Positions 15,689-25,200 of a stretch of DNA of 38,213 bases are shown piece by piece. The DNA is from Deltaproteobacteria bacterium (GTDB taxonomy: Bacteria > Myxococcota_A > UBA9042 > DTJE01). Where the stretch lies: the NCBI GenBank assembly GCA_016784945.1, contig JADHTP010000003.1:1-38213 (forward strand). The letters run 5' to 3'. The notes under the pieces are model-generated. The model was given only the letters and a program-made list of their open reading frames with translations. It ran no database searches and was not told the origin of the DNA. The first letter of the stretch is position 1. Every line of letters begins with the position of its first letter. The translations under genes were made by a program, and so were the position numbers.

Positions 15689-17313
15689 TCCGAGTGCGCA
15701 AAATGGCCATGGTCTGGATCCTCGTTCCGGCGCTCCTGGCCGGGGCCTGTTCCGGCGGTGATTCGTCCGATCCGGACGACGCGATCGCGGGCGATTCGGT
15801 GGACGAGGAAACGTCGGTGACCTGTCCCGCCGTGGTCAAACAGTACCTGGAGATCGCGGGTGAACCCATACCGGACAACCCGGTTACCGGGGACGGGACG
15901 CCTTCGGAATTCAACCGGGTCCGATACATCCGCTACCGCGCCGACACCGGTGCCGATACACCCCGCCCCGTGGACGCCATCCTGGTCATGCTGCCCGGGT
16001 TCACCGTGGGAACGGGATATCTCACCTATATGGCGCGAAGCCTGGTCCGGATGTCCTGCGGCCGCATGGAAGTCTGGCTGGCGGAACGGAGGCACCATCT
16101 CCTGGAAGATCCCACGGGCATGATCGCCGCCGAGGCGGCCGGAGATCCCTGGATCGCCAACGGCTACTACTTCGAGGGCCAGGAAGTCGACGGGAAGACC
16201 TTTGCCGGGTTCATCGACGGCAACGGCCCCGACAGCGCCATCATCAGCGAGTGGGGCCTGGACATTGCCATGAAGGACATCCGGAGCGTGATCCGGCAGG
16301 TGCCGGAATCGGCACGGCAGGCCACCGTGTTCCTGGGCGGGCAGTCCCGGGGCGTGGCCTACGTGAGGGCCTATGCCGCCTATGAATTCGAGGACGGGCG
16401 TCTGGGCTGCGAGGACCTGGCCGGCCTGGTCCTGGTGGACGGCGATTCCCAGTACAAGTCGGGGATGAGCGAAGAGACCTACCTGGAGGATCTGCAGGCG
16501 ATCCGTTCCGGCGACAAGGCCCGGTTCGTCACCGTGCCGCCGGTGGGGCCCCCCATCTATACCTTCCTGGAAATCCTGGCCATGGCCTCGTCCGAGGGCT
16601 TCGGCGACCCCGCCGACCCGCAACTGGGACCTGATGGCCGTTTTCCTGAATTCGGTCCCCTGGAGCCCCTGCTGCCCCTGCTGTTCCGCCAGGAGGACAT
16701 CCAGATGACCAACGAGGCCTTCTTCGGGTTCGCCACGGACACCGACTCCGCCGTCATCGACATCCTGCGGGCCGGTCTGGGCGCCATGGACGGACCCGTG
16801 GCGGAAGACACCGTGGGCCTGTACCCCAGCGACCCGGACCACCTGTACACATGGAAGCACTGGGACGAAGTGGATCCCGTGGATTTCTGCGAGATACAGG
16901 ACCTGCTGAAATCCCTCTGGGAGGGGCCCTCCAACGCCACGGATCCCTATTACGCCTCGCGGCTGGACCTGGACTTCTTTGCGGCGGACAAGCTGGAAAC
17001 GGCGGGCGCCTGGCGTGACAAGTACTTCACCTTCCGTAGCTCGGACATGGACGCCCCGGTCTATAACCTGGGCTCCCACATCCTTCATGGCCAACCCGAA
17101 CGAGTGACCGACTACCGCGACCGCATCGCACCGGTCCGCGGACAGGACCTGCCGCGGTCCGAATACGGCTTCGACATCCTGTGGAAGCCCGAATGGGAGC
17201 ACATCGACACGGTGTTCGCCGTGGCCGAAACCAACGACTTTTTCATGGGCCTCGTGGACTGGATGCGACTGCACTCCAAGGGCGAAGTCCAGGTGCCCGT
17301 GAGCGGGGAATAG
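15685..17313 (+). CDS. Alpha/beta-hydrolase lipoprotein
   Basis: 542 residues. A leader with lipobox LLAGAC (Cys near residue 23) and a short Asp-rich linker come first. An oxyanion-type strand VMLPGFTVG (around 108) follows, then a nucleophile elbow GGQSRG with Ser at about 221 in a GxSxG setting; candidate acid and His residues are further on (VLVDGD, LGSHILHG). This is a serine hydrolase or acyltransferase anchored in the membrane facing the periplasm or surface. It sits between the condensation-type acyltransferase (4-bp overlap) and the MMPL exporter. I infer that it works on the same lipid after or during export, as the Chp-type hydrolases do in mycobacterial lipid clusters. Confidence 0.68.
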   Translation: MIRVRKMAMVWILVPALLAGACSGGDSSDPDDAIAGDSVDEETSVTCPAVVKQYLEIAGEPIPDNPVTGDGTPSEFNRVRYIRYRADTGADTPRPVDAILVMLPGFTVGTGYLTYMARSLVRMSCGRMEVWLAERRHHLLEDPTGMIAAEAAGDPWIANGYYFEGQEVDGKTFAGFIDGNGPDSAIISEWGLDIAMKDIRSVIRQVPESARQATVFLGGQSRGVAYVRAYAAYEFEDGRLGCEDLAGLVLVDGDSQYKSGMSEETYLEDLQAIRSGDKARFVTVPPVGPPIYTFLEILAMASSEGFGDPADPQLGPDGRFPEFGPLEPLLPLLFRQEDIQMTNEAFFGFATDTDSAVIDILRAGLGAMDGPVAEDTVGLYPSDPDHLYTWKHWDEVDPVDFCEIQDLLKSLWEGPSNATDPYYASRLDLDFFAADKLETAGAWRDKYFTFRSSDMDAPVYNLGSHILHGQPERVTDYRDRIAPVRGQDLPRSEYGFDILWKPEWEHIDTVFAVAETNDFFMGLVDWMRLHSKGEVQVPVSGE

Positions 17314-17346
17314 ACCCGCGCCCCGGACATGCCGGGGAAGGGACCA

Positions 17347-19632
17347 ATGGAACGGATCACCGGGTGGGTCGTGCGCCTTCGCTGGGTCGTGATCGCGGCC
17401 TTCGTGGGGATCACCGCCTTTTTCGCCGCCCAGATCCCCGACGCCCGGATGGACCCCGAGGTCAAGAACCAGTTGCCCACCGACATGCCGAGCCGGCTGG
17501 ACCTGGACCGGATCGAAGAACTGTTCGGCGGCACCGACATGACCCTGGTCCTCCTGCAGTCCGACGACGTCCTGACCGGCGACACCCTGGGCCGCATTCG
17601 TCGTCTGACGCGGCGATTCGAAAGACTGCGGCCCGTGGACCGGGTCATGAGCCTGTTCACCCTGAAGGACATCCGGGCCGAGGGCGGCGACATGATCGTG
17701 GACCCCGCTGTGAAACGGGTCCCGAAGGACGAGGCGGGCCGCCGGGCCCTGCGTGAGTCCCTCGAACGCAACGAGTTCGTCTACGGAAACGTGGTGTCGA
17801 AAGACTTCACCACGGCCGCCATCATCGTGTTCAAGAAGATGGATGCATCGGACGAGGAACTGTTGTCCCTCGTGGAGAAAGCCATCGAGGAGAACCCCGG
17901 TGACGAGCGGGTGGTGTACGGGGGCATGCCCTTCATCCGGAAGACCATGAGCGAGGACATGCGCCACGACCTGCGGCTGTTCCTGCCGGCGGGCCTCGCC
18001 ATCATGCTGGTGTTCCTGTTCCTGTCGTTCCGCCAGCTGAGGGGGGTCCTGCTGCCTTTCCTGGTGGTGTGCATGGCCATCGTGGTGGGGCTGGGTCTGA
18101 TACCCCTCCTGGGTTGGAAGATCCAGATGGTCACCATCATTCTGCCCGTCATCCTCATTGCCGTGGCCAACGACTACGGGATCCACCTCATGGCGGCCTA
18201 CCAGGAAAACAACCAGCCGGGCAGGGGCCTGGATCGCAAGGGTCTGGCGCTGGTGGTGGGTTCGACCCTGGGCAAGCCCATCGTCGCCACGGGCGTCACC
18301 ACCATGGCGGGCCTGTTGTGCCTGATGGCCCACGAAGTGGTACCGGCCGAGAGGTTGGGCATCCTGTCGTCGGCCGGCATTGCCTTCGCGCTGCTGGCCA
18401 GCCTGGCCTTCGTGCCGGCGGTACTGTCCCTGTTGCCAGTGGCCGCGCCGGTGACCACTGCGGCCAGCGGCGAAGCCGGCGCATCGGGCCTGGAGAAACT
18501 GCTGATCTGGAATGCCCGCCTGGTGACGCGACACCCGGGCGCGGTGACCGGGGTGTCGGCGGTGCTCCTGGCCGTCTTCGCGGTGGGGATCTTCTGGTTG
18601 CGGGTGGACACGAACCCGGTGAACTACTACACGGCCGATTCCCCGGTGGTGGAGTCCGCCGACCTGGTGAACCGTCACCTGGGCGGCGTGAACAGCGTGT
18701 CCGTGGTGGCACAGGGGGACATCAAGGATCCGGCCGTCATGGCGCGGATCGACGACCTGGAACGGTCGTTCGGCAGATTGCCCATCGTGGGCCACACTAG
18801 TTCCCTGGCGCGGACCCTGCGCAAGATGAACCGGGTCATGAACGGGGACGACCCGGCCTTCGATAAGGTGCCCGACTCCCGCAAGGCCATTGCGCAGTAC
18901 CTCCTGCTGTACTCCATGAGCGGGGACCCCGAGGACTTCGAGCGGCTGGTGGACTTTCCCTACGAGCACGCCCTGGTCACGGCCCGGATCAAGACGGCCA
19001 GCAGCCGGGACTTCGCCGACGTGGCGCAATTCGCCCGGGACGCCGCAAACCGGGATGACAGCGGCACCTTCACGAGGGTGAGCGGGTTCGCCGTGGTCTA
19101 TGCGGACCTGGTGGACGCGGTCATCGACGGCCAGTTGCTGAGCCTGGCCCTGTCCGTGCTCCTGGTGGCTCTCATGGTCTCCCTCCTGTTGCGGTCCCCC
19201 ACGGCGGGGCTGTTGACCCTGGTTCCGCTGGGCCTGGCCGCGGCATCACTGTTCGGACTGATGGGTCTGCTGGGCATCGAGCTCAACCTGATCACGGCCA
19301 TGCTGTCGTCCATCATGATCGGGGTGGGCGTGGACTACACCATCCACTTCCTGTGGCGCTATCGCGAAGAAAGGCGTGGTGGGTCCGACCCCGTCACGGC
19401 CATGGTGACCACCCTGACCACCACCGGCCGAGGCATCGTGTTCAACGCCCTGTCGGTCATCGTGGGATTCACGGTGACCTTCGGTTCGTCCTTCCTGCCG
19501 GTCCGCTATTCGGGGTTCCTGATCGTGGTGTCCATCGGCATGTGCCTGCTGGGCGCCCTGCAATTGCTGCCTGCTGTGGCCCTGTTGACCCGGCCCCGTT
19601 TCCTGGAACCGCCCGCCCCGCCTAGACAATGA
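17347..19632 (+). CDS. MMPL/RND-family lipid exporter
   Basis: About 761 residues. The ATG at 17347 is preferred because AAGGGA lies just before it; an ATG six codons upstream (17329) has no such site. Topology is that of a single RND subunit: one N-terminal helix, a periplasmic loop (DARMDPEVKNQLPTDMPSRL), five helices with the MMPL/SSD stretch IAVANDYGIHLMAAYQE (around residue 275), a second periplasmic loop, then a repeat half with IMIGVGVDYTIHFLWRYREE (around 665). The two Asp-Tyr pairs (NDYG, VDYT) are the expected proton-relay positions. MMPL proteins export lipids or lipid-linked products using proton force. Last gene of the operon; its end overlaps the opposite-strand VTT gene by 11 bp. 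Confidence 0.85.
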   Translation: MERITGWVVRLRWVVIAAFVGITAFFAAQIPDARMDPEVKNQLPTDMPSRLDLDRIEELFGGTDMTLVLLQSDDVLTGDTLGRIRRLTRRFERLRPVDRVMSLFTLKDIRAEGGDMIVDPAVKRVPKDEAGRRALRESLERNEFVYGNVVSKDFTTAAIIVFKKMDASDEELLSLVEKAIEENPGDERVVYGGMPFIRKTMSEDMRHDLRLFLPAGLAIMLVFLFLSFRQLRGVLLPFLVVCMAIVVGLGLIPLLGWKIQMVTIILPVILIAVANDYGIHLMAAYQENNQPGRGLDRKGLALVVGSTLGKPIVATGVTTMAGLLCLMAHEVVPAERLGILSSAGIAFALLASLAFVPAVLSLLPVAAPVTTAASGEAGASGLEKLLIWNARLVTRHPGAVTGVSAVLLAVFAVGIFWLRVDTNPVNYYTADSPVVESADLVNRHLGGVNSVSVVAQGDIKDPAVMARIDDLERSFGRLPIVGHTSSLARTLRKMNRVMNGDDPAFDKVPDSRKAIAQYLLLYSMSGDPEDFERLVDFPYEHALVTARIKTASSRDFADVAQFARDAANRDDSGTFTRVSGFAVVYADLVDAVIDGQLLSLALSVLLVALMVSLLLRSPTAGLLTLVPLGLAAASLFGLMGLLGIELNLITAMLSSIMIGVGVDYTIHFLWRYREERRGGSDPVTAMVTTLTTTGRGIVFNALSVIVGFTVTFGSSFLPVRYSGFLIVVSIGMCLLGALQLLPAVALLTRPRFLEPPAPPRQ

Positions 19633-20185
19633 CATCGAACAGGAAGGCCGCGGCCAGGACCGGGGGGAGCAGTCCGAGCAGGGTCCCCAGCAGGTAATCC
19701 CGAAAGCGTACGTCCGACAGGGCCAGGGCGTAGGTCACGGGCGGGGCCAGCAGAGTGATCAGGCGCAAAAGCGCCACCGACGCCACGGGTCGGGCGTCGA
19801 GGCGGGCCAGCATCCGTTTCACCAGGGGCCACTCGATGTGCCTTGCCGCCCGTCCGCCGATGGCCCGGAAGAACCAGAATCCCGCCGTCAGGGCGACCAG
19901 GGCCCCTCCGAAGGCCAGGATGAAGCCCGTCACGGGCCCCCACAGCAGGAAGGCGGTGGCCACGAATATCAGGCCCGGCACCTGGACGAACTGACTGGCG
20001 CAGAAAAGGGCCAGGTAGACTACGTAACCCCAGGCTCCCGCGGCCTCCACCCGGGCCCGCACGCCGTCGGCGTTAGCCTCGTCCAGGAACCCGCCCATGC
20101 GGGCCGCCACGAAGACCACCCCCACCACGCCCAGGGCGATGAAGGGGCGGAGTTTCTCCACACGTGCTCTGGTCCTGTCTTCCAA
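19622..20185 (-). CDS. TVP38/TMEM64 (VTT/SNARE-associated) membrane protein
   Basis: 187 residues with about five hydrophobic helices. The central segment FVQVPGLIFVATAFLLWGP, followed by a glycine-rich GGALVALTAGFWFFRAIGG, is the VTT-domain re-entrant loop signature shared with DedA; LLRLITLLAPPVTYALALSDVRF is the conserved second half. VTT/DedA-type proteins scramble or transport lipids across membranes, with undecaprenyl phosphate carriers among them. The start is a TTG at 20185; a GTG seven codons on (20164) is an alternative with AGGA upstream. It is the last of four minus-strand genes spaced 6-19 bp apart. Its 3' end overlaps the exporter gene. Confidence 0.78.
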   Translation of the reverse strand: MEDRTRARVEKLRPFIALGVVGVVFVAARMGGFLDEANADGVRARVEAAGAWGYVVYLALFCASQFVQVPGLIFVATAFLLWGPVTGFILAFGGALVALTAGFWFFRAIGGRAARHIEWPLVKRMLARLDARPVASVALLRLITLLAPPVTYALALSDVRFRDYLLGTLLGLLPPVLAAAFLFDVIV

Positions 20186-20192
20186 AGGCCGG

Positions 20193-21812
20193 CTACTCCC
20201 CCCACCTCGACGGGTCTTTCACCGCTTCACAGTCCACAAAGCCGATGCCCGCCGGGTTCTTGAAGGGGGACCAGCAGTATTCCAGGAGGTGGGCCATGTC
20301 CTCGATGCGGATCAGGTGGGACTCGTGTTTCGGGTACATGCCGCCGTCGCGGAAGTTGTACACCCCGTCGGGGACCGAGTCGTCCCACAGGTCCCAGCGG
20401 GGAAAGTCGGAATAGGCTTCCACGGTGGCCAGGTGCACGGTCTGGATGTGCCGGGCCTCCTCCGCGGTCAGCGGATAGCCCAGGCTGGCTGCCATCAGGA
20501 GGAGCCGCGACATGTCCCTTTCCCAGTTGTCGCTGGACCGACCGGGTTCCTTGGATGCCGGGTCCCGATAGCGCTCGATCCGGGTGATCAGCCCCTCCAC
20601 CAGGGCCTTTGCAACCACCGGGTGGCCCGTGGTCAGCGCCAGGGCCACGGCGGCCATGTGGAACTGGTCGATGATGTCGTAGTTGAAGTAGTTGCCCGCA
20701 CCGGCAATGGCGTCGTAGGGGCTGCCCTGGCCGGACCCGCACTCCTGGTCCCGGGTGTCGCCGTATCCCAGCAGGGCCGTGGCAAGGCGAGGGTCGCACT
20801 CGGCGTCGGGAATGAAATCGATGTAGTTGACGAAGCTGTCCAGGTCCTGGTCATCCACGTGGACGGGCTTTCCGTCGGCGTCCTTGGTCCGGATCAGCCA
20901 CCCGTGGTCCACGATGTCCCGGGCGAAGAGCACCAGCAGGTCCAGCGCCTCCCGGGCCGACGCCTTGATGCCTTCATCGGGCGCCAGTTCGATCACGTAG
21001 GGCAGCCAGGCCGCCACCCGGTAGAAGTAGGGCACATCGTCCTTGGACCGCTTGTTCGTGACCCAGATGTCCCCCCAGGTGGGGTTGTTCTCATAGCGGA
21101 ACCGATCCGCGTTCCAACCCTCGTAGGGGAAGTACCACTCGGTGTAGTCCACGGCCTTCTTCTTGCCGCTGGGCAGCGTGAATGCGTGATTCAGGGTGAT
21201 GATGTTCCGCGACATCAGGTGCTCGATGGTGTCCTTGTCGTCGTAGACCATCCCCTTCATGGTGGCTGTGATGGACTTGGTGAACTGGTCCACCACCAGT
21301 CCCATGGCAGGGTCCCCTGTCGTGAGGTAGCCGCCGATGGCCTGTCCCAGCAGCAGCATGGTGGGTTCGGCATTGTTGTGGCTGCCCCCGTCGGCGGCGC
21401 TGTTGGTGAAGGTGACCGTGTCCCCCACCTTCACGGCCTTCACATCGTGCCACCAGATCAGGTAGTCGGGCTTGCCCGTGGAGGCGTCGTTTCCGTGGGT
21501 CGTCTCGTAGAGCCAGGTGAAGAGGTCCACCTGTTTCCAGAACCCGGTCATGGCCCGGGTGAAGTCCGCGATCTCGGCCGTCGACAGGGGATCTCCCGGG
21601 TCCTGCCGCGAGAGTTCGAAGGGCAGTGACAGAGGCAATCCTTCGGGCGTGGTCCGGGGCACCTCCGGCGTGGTCACGTCCTCGCCGGGGGCCGGGATGT
21701 CGTCGGCCCCGTCCATCATCGCGTCCGCGGGGTCAACCGCGTCGCTGTCGGATCCACAGGCCAGGGCCAGCAGGGTGATCGCCGTGACGGCACATCGCGT
21801 CGAATACTTCAT
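20193..21812 (-). CDS. Large lipoprotein of unknown function
   Basis: About 539 residues. The ATG at 21812 follows AAAAGGACGACC, giving AGGA at six bases, and starts a clear lipoprotein leader MKYSTRCAVTAITLLALAC; the reading frame extends 30 codons upstream but without signal features. After the Cys comes a long acidic Pro/Thr linker (DSDAVDPADAMMDGADD type). The rest is helix-rich with Trp/Tyr-containing segments (DYTEWYFPYEGW, YFYRVAAWLPYV, NYFNYDIIDQFHMAAVALAL), which suggests an alpha/alpha-toroid. No catalytic motif was recognised. It is probably a surface or periplasmic enzyme or binding protein expressed with the macroglobulin. Confidence 0.6.
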   Translation of the reverse strand: MKYSTRCAVTAITLLALACGSDSDAVDPADAMMDGADDIPAPGEDVTTPEVPRTTPEGLPLSLPFELSRQDPGDPLSTAEIADFTRAMTGFWKQVDLFTWLYETTHGNDASTGKPDYLIWWHDVKAVKVGDTVTFTNSAADGGSHNNAEPTMLLLGQAIGGYLTTGDPAMGLVVDQFTKSITATMKGMVYDDKDTIEHLMSRNIITLNHAFTLPSGKKKAVDYTEWYFPYEGWNADRFRYENNPTWGDIWVTNKRSKDDVPYFYRVAAWLPYVIELAPDEGIKASAREALDLLVLFARDIVDHGWLIRTKDADGKPVHVDDQDLDSFVNYIDFIPDAECDPRLATALLGYGDTRDQECGSGQGSPYDAIAGAGNYFNYDIIDQFHMAAVALALTTGHPVVAKALVEGLITRIERYRDPASKEPGRSSDNWERDMSRLLLMAASLGYPLTAEEARHIQTVHLATVEAYSDFPRWDLWDDSVPDGVYNFRDGGMYPKHESHLIRIEDMAHLLEYCWSPFKNPAGIGFVDCEAVKDPSRWGE

Positions 21813-21831
21813 GGTCGTCCTTTTGTCGAAA

Positions 21832-22206
21832 CTAGAGGTAGTTCCAGGCGCACTTCCCGTCCACGCAGGCGAAGCCGTCCGCGGCGGGGCAGTCGTCGGC
21901 ACCGCTGCACTGGGCCACCTGGGCCAGCAGCGACTGCCAGGTTTCGAACCACTGGGCGCAGGTGCAGGTCACGCAACCCTCCACCGGGTCCCATCCCTGG
22001 CCCGCGCCGCACTCGCACTGGGAGATGCACACACCCGGGCAGATGGTCTGGACGGGCTTGCCGCAGGTCCAGGGGCCGCACCCCGACCCACAGTCGTTCC
22101 ACTGGCCCCGGGGAGGCGTTCTTCCCACTGCACGAAAAGAATAGGTGTTTTGCGTCGCCAAGACAATTGAGACCGACGGTCTGGCCGGCGTGGCCCAGGA
22201 CACCAT
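21832..22206 (-). CDS. Cys-rich protein, probably a C-terminal gene fragment
   Basis: 124 codons. From about residue 38 on, it is strongly Cys-rich: NDCGSGCGPWTCGKP, CPGVCISQCECGAGQGW, GCVTCTCAQW and a final FACVDGKCAW. Pairs and spacing look like a disulphide-bonded secreted domain. But the first ~37 residues have no signal peptide and read like non-coding sequence, so the export signal and start seem lost. It sits six bases after the macroglobulin stop and 19 bases before the lipoprotein start. A Cys-rich lipoprotein with similar Cys pairing lies on the other side of the macroglobulin (28656). I infer the remnant of a once longer secreted protein. Confidence 0.45.
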   Translation of the reverse strand: MVSWATPARPSVSIVLATQNTYSFRAVGRTPPRGQWNDCGSGCGPWTCGKPVQTICPGVCISQCECGAGQGWDPVEGCVTCTCAQWFETWQSLLAQVAQCSGADDCPAADGFACVDGKCAWNYL

Positions 22207-22212
22207 CGAAAT

Positions 22213-25200
22213 CTAGTCTTGCCAGTCCCTTTCCACCTTCAGGCGGTGACCGGCGCTGTAGGCGTTGAATTCCGGAGCATACATGGGCTGGGCCGTGGCC
22301 GGGCTGACCTTGAAGGAACCGGCGTGAGCGGCGCGCACGCGGTACTTGAAGGTGTGTTCGCCCTGGGGCAGCCACTCGAAGAAGAAGTTCTGGCCACTGT
22401 CGCGGACCTCTTCGTAGTAGTACAGGCCCAGGTCCCACCGGTGCCGTGAGATCTGGCTGACCGGTTCGAATCCCGCGCCCCGGGGATCCCGCAGGTGGAC
22501 GTATTCCATGGGGTGCTTCGCTCGCAGGGACACCTGCACCTCCACTTCGTCGCCGGGTTGCAGGCTCGCCCCGTCCTCCAGAGGTTCCAGCGTGATGGTC
22601 TTGCCGGTCTTGACCCGCTTGAAGAAGGTGCGGGTCACGGCCAGGAAGTCACCCCGGGCCTCCTCGGGCAGCTTTTCCGTGCTGAAGTGCCAGGTGGCCG
22701 ATGCGAACAGGTGTCCCCTGGTGGCCTTTTCCACGGTGACGGTGTGGTGCTTCGCCCCGTTCACCTCATCGCCGGGAATCACGATCTGGTTCTTCTTCCC
22801 TGTGTATTCGTCGGGTTCGAACGCGAAGTGGGTGACCCGGTCGCCCACGGTCACGTCCACCGCCTCGCGCACGGCCAGTTGTTCCGTGGCCTGCAGGTAG
22901 TGGGCGAGGCTGTACACCACCTCGGCCGTGGCCTTCGTGGACTTCCAGTGGTTCAGTTTCTTGTTCAGGAAGATCCACAGGACCAGGCCGTCCAGCCTGG
23001 CGTTCTTCGGGTCCAGTTCCATGAGGGTGCGGATGGCGAAGGCGTGGGTTTCGATGGTGTCGTTGTACCACAGCCATCCCCGGTCCTCTGGGGCCCAGAA
23101 GGTGCCCTGGTCCTTTTTCGTCTTCGCCGAATCCATCACGCTTTCCCACACCAGGAGGGCGTCCTTCTTCCGGTCCATGCGCGCCAGCGTGAGGGACAGG
23201 TAGCCCTTCAGGTAGGGCGCGTGGTCCTTCCAGTGGCGAAAGCTGAAGTCCAGCATGGTCTGGCGTTCCGCAGCGGTGAACACGCCGCCGGTCCAGGAAT
23301 CGTCGGGGTAGGCGCTGATCACGTAGTTCAGGAAGGCGATGAACTCCCAGCAGCAGTCGTGGGTCATCATGTTCTTCACCAGCTCGTTCACGTAGTGCCG
23401 GTGCATGTAGGCCCAGGCCTTCCGGATCATCTGCTTCGGCACGTCCACCTGGAACTCCAGGCCCTTGGAGAAGCCGTGGAGGATGTACAGGGTCATCCAG
23501 GGGGAGGGCCGGCCACCCGGGAACCACGGGAAGGCGCCGCTGGACGTCTGGGCCTTCTTCAATTTGGCCAGCGCCCCGTTGCGCTGGGCCTTGGCGATGC
23601 GCGGGTCCAGCACGTTCAGCAGGTCGCCCGGGTCCTCGGGGCCGCCCTTGGCCTGCTGCAGCCAGGGGATCTCCTCCAGGGCCATCTTGCGGTTGGGATC
23701 GGCCGCGTCCCAGGTCTCCAGCCGGGTCTCGCGCTGCGAAAGCTTCTTTCCCATGCGCTTGAGCGCCGGGTACTGATCATAGAAGGATGACACGATCCCC
23801 GTGGACAGGAACCGGTTCAGGGTCTGCTCCGTGCATTCGTAGGGATAGTTCACCAAGTAGGGCAGGGCCGACAGGACCTGGTAGAACATCTGGGCGTCCA
23901 CCGTCACCACCAGTTGGTCGTGGATCAGGCTGGGGTCGTCGCTCCTCTTCATGTCATCGAAGGTCATCACGCGTTTTTCGCGGTCCTTCAGGGTCACGAA
24001 CCGCGACTGGGCCAGGTGGAACCGTCCGGGCAGCACCGGGATGGGACGCAGTTCGCCGTCGCTGAAGTCACCGGACATGGCGGAGATCCGGAAGGCCACC
24101 GTGCCCACGCGGTTGGGGGCCTTCACCGGGAACGTCAGGCTGGTCCCACCGCCGGCCTTCACCGTGAAAGGCCTGTCCGTCACGTCGGCGGCCCTGAGGC
24201 CGAATTCCCCCAGCAGGCTCTTTTCGGTGTCGGGATCGATGATGTCAAAGGTCAGGCGGCCCGCCATCTCCGCGTCGGAGGCGTTGTTGACCACCACCTT
24301 CAGCAGGGCGTCGTCCCCCTCCCGCAGGAAACGCGGCAGGTAGGGCCGCACCATGAGGTCCTTGACCGTTCTGGCCTCCTTCTTCACCAGCCCCGATTTC
24401 AGGTCCTCGGTGACCGCGTGGACCCAGATGTTCCAGGAGGTGACCGAATCGGGCACGGTGAACTCGATGGAAGCGGAGCCGTCGGGCCCCGTGACCAGGT
24501 GGGGCTCGAAGAAGGCGGTCTCCGAAAAGTCGCTGCGCATCTGGACCGCGGGCGGTTGCGGGCCGCCCATTTGACCGTCCACGTCATCCCCGTGACCCGA
24601 TGCCTTGGTCTTGTCCGCGAACCGTCCGTCAGCCTTTGTTTCGCCGGCCATCAGGTTGCCGGAGACCTCGGCCTCCTCGGCCACGGACATGTCCATGGAC
24701 ATGGTCTGCCGGGACACTTCCGGTGCGGCGGCCGCGGGCATGGACCTGGCGTGGAACATGCCTCGCCCGGATCCCCCGCCCCCGCGATATCGCCGCCTTC
24801 CCGGACCACCGATGCCGTATCCGCCAAAGAACACCAACTGGTCCTCCTGGAGGTGCGGGTAGGAGGGGAGCGGTGCGAACCCGTTGCTTTGAACCCAGAT
24901 CAGGCGGGCCTGGCCCAGGCTTGACCGCGCCTGCACGGCGCCGGTACGGGCGGGAAAGATCGACTGGGGTGACGCCGGGGAGTGGGCCGCAAAGAGGTCC
25001 AGGGAACGGTCGTACATGTAGGCCAGCACCTCGGCCGCCGATACCGCCGTGTCCCGGCCGGCCGGTCCGGTCACCTTCACGGTCCATTTTTCCTTTGAGC
25101 CGGGCTTCAGAAGGTCGCGGAAGGTGGAGAAGGCGACCTTCAGTTCCTTGTTGTCCCAGGGTACGAAGACCGATTGGGTGAAGCTCATGGTCTGGTGGTC

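Noticed and set aside
15088..19029. A 1313-codon open frame on the minus strand
   Set aside because: It is antisense to three well-supported plus-strand genes, is rich in His, Gln, Gly and Val as expected from reversed GC-rich codons, and has no family motif or start signal.
22463..22473. GGTTCGAATCC, identical to a tRNA T-loop consensus
   Set aside because: It lies inside the macroglobulin coding region (encoding GFEPV on the minus strand), and no acceptor or anticodon arm can be folded around it.
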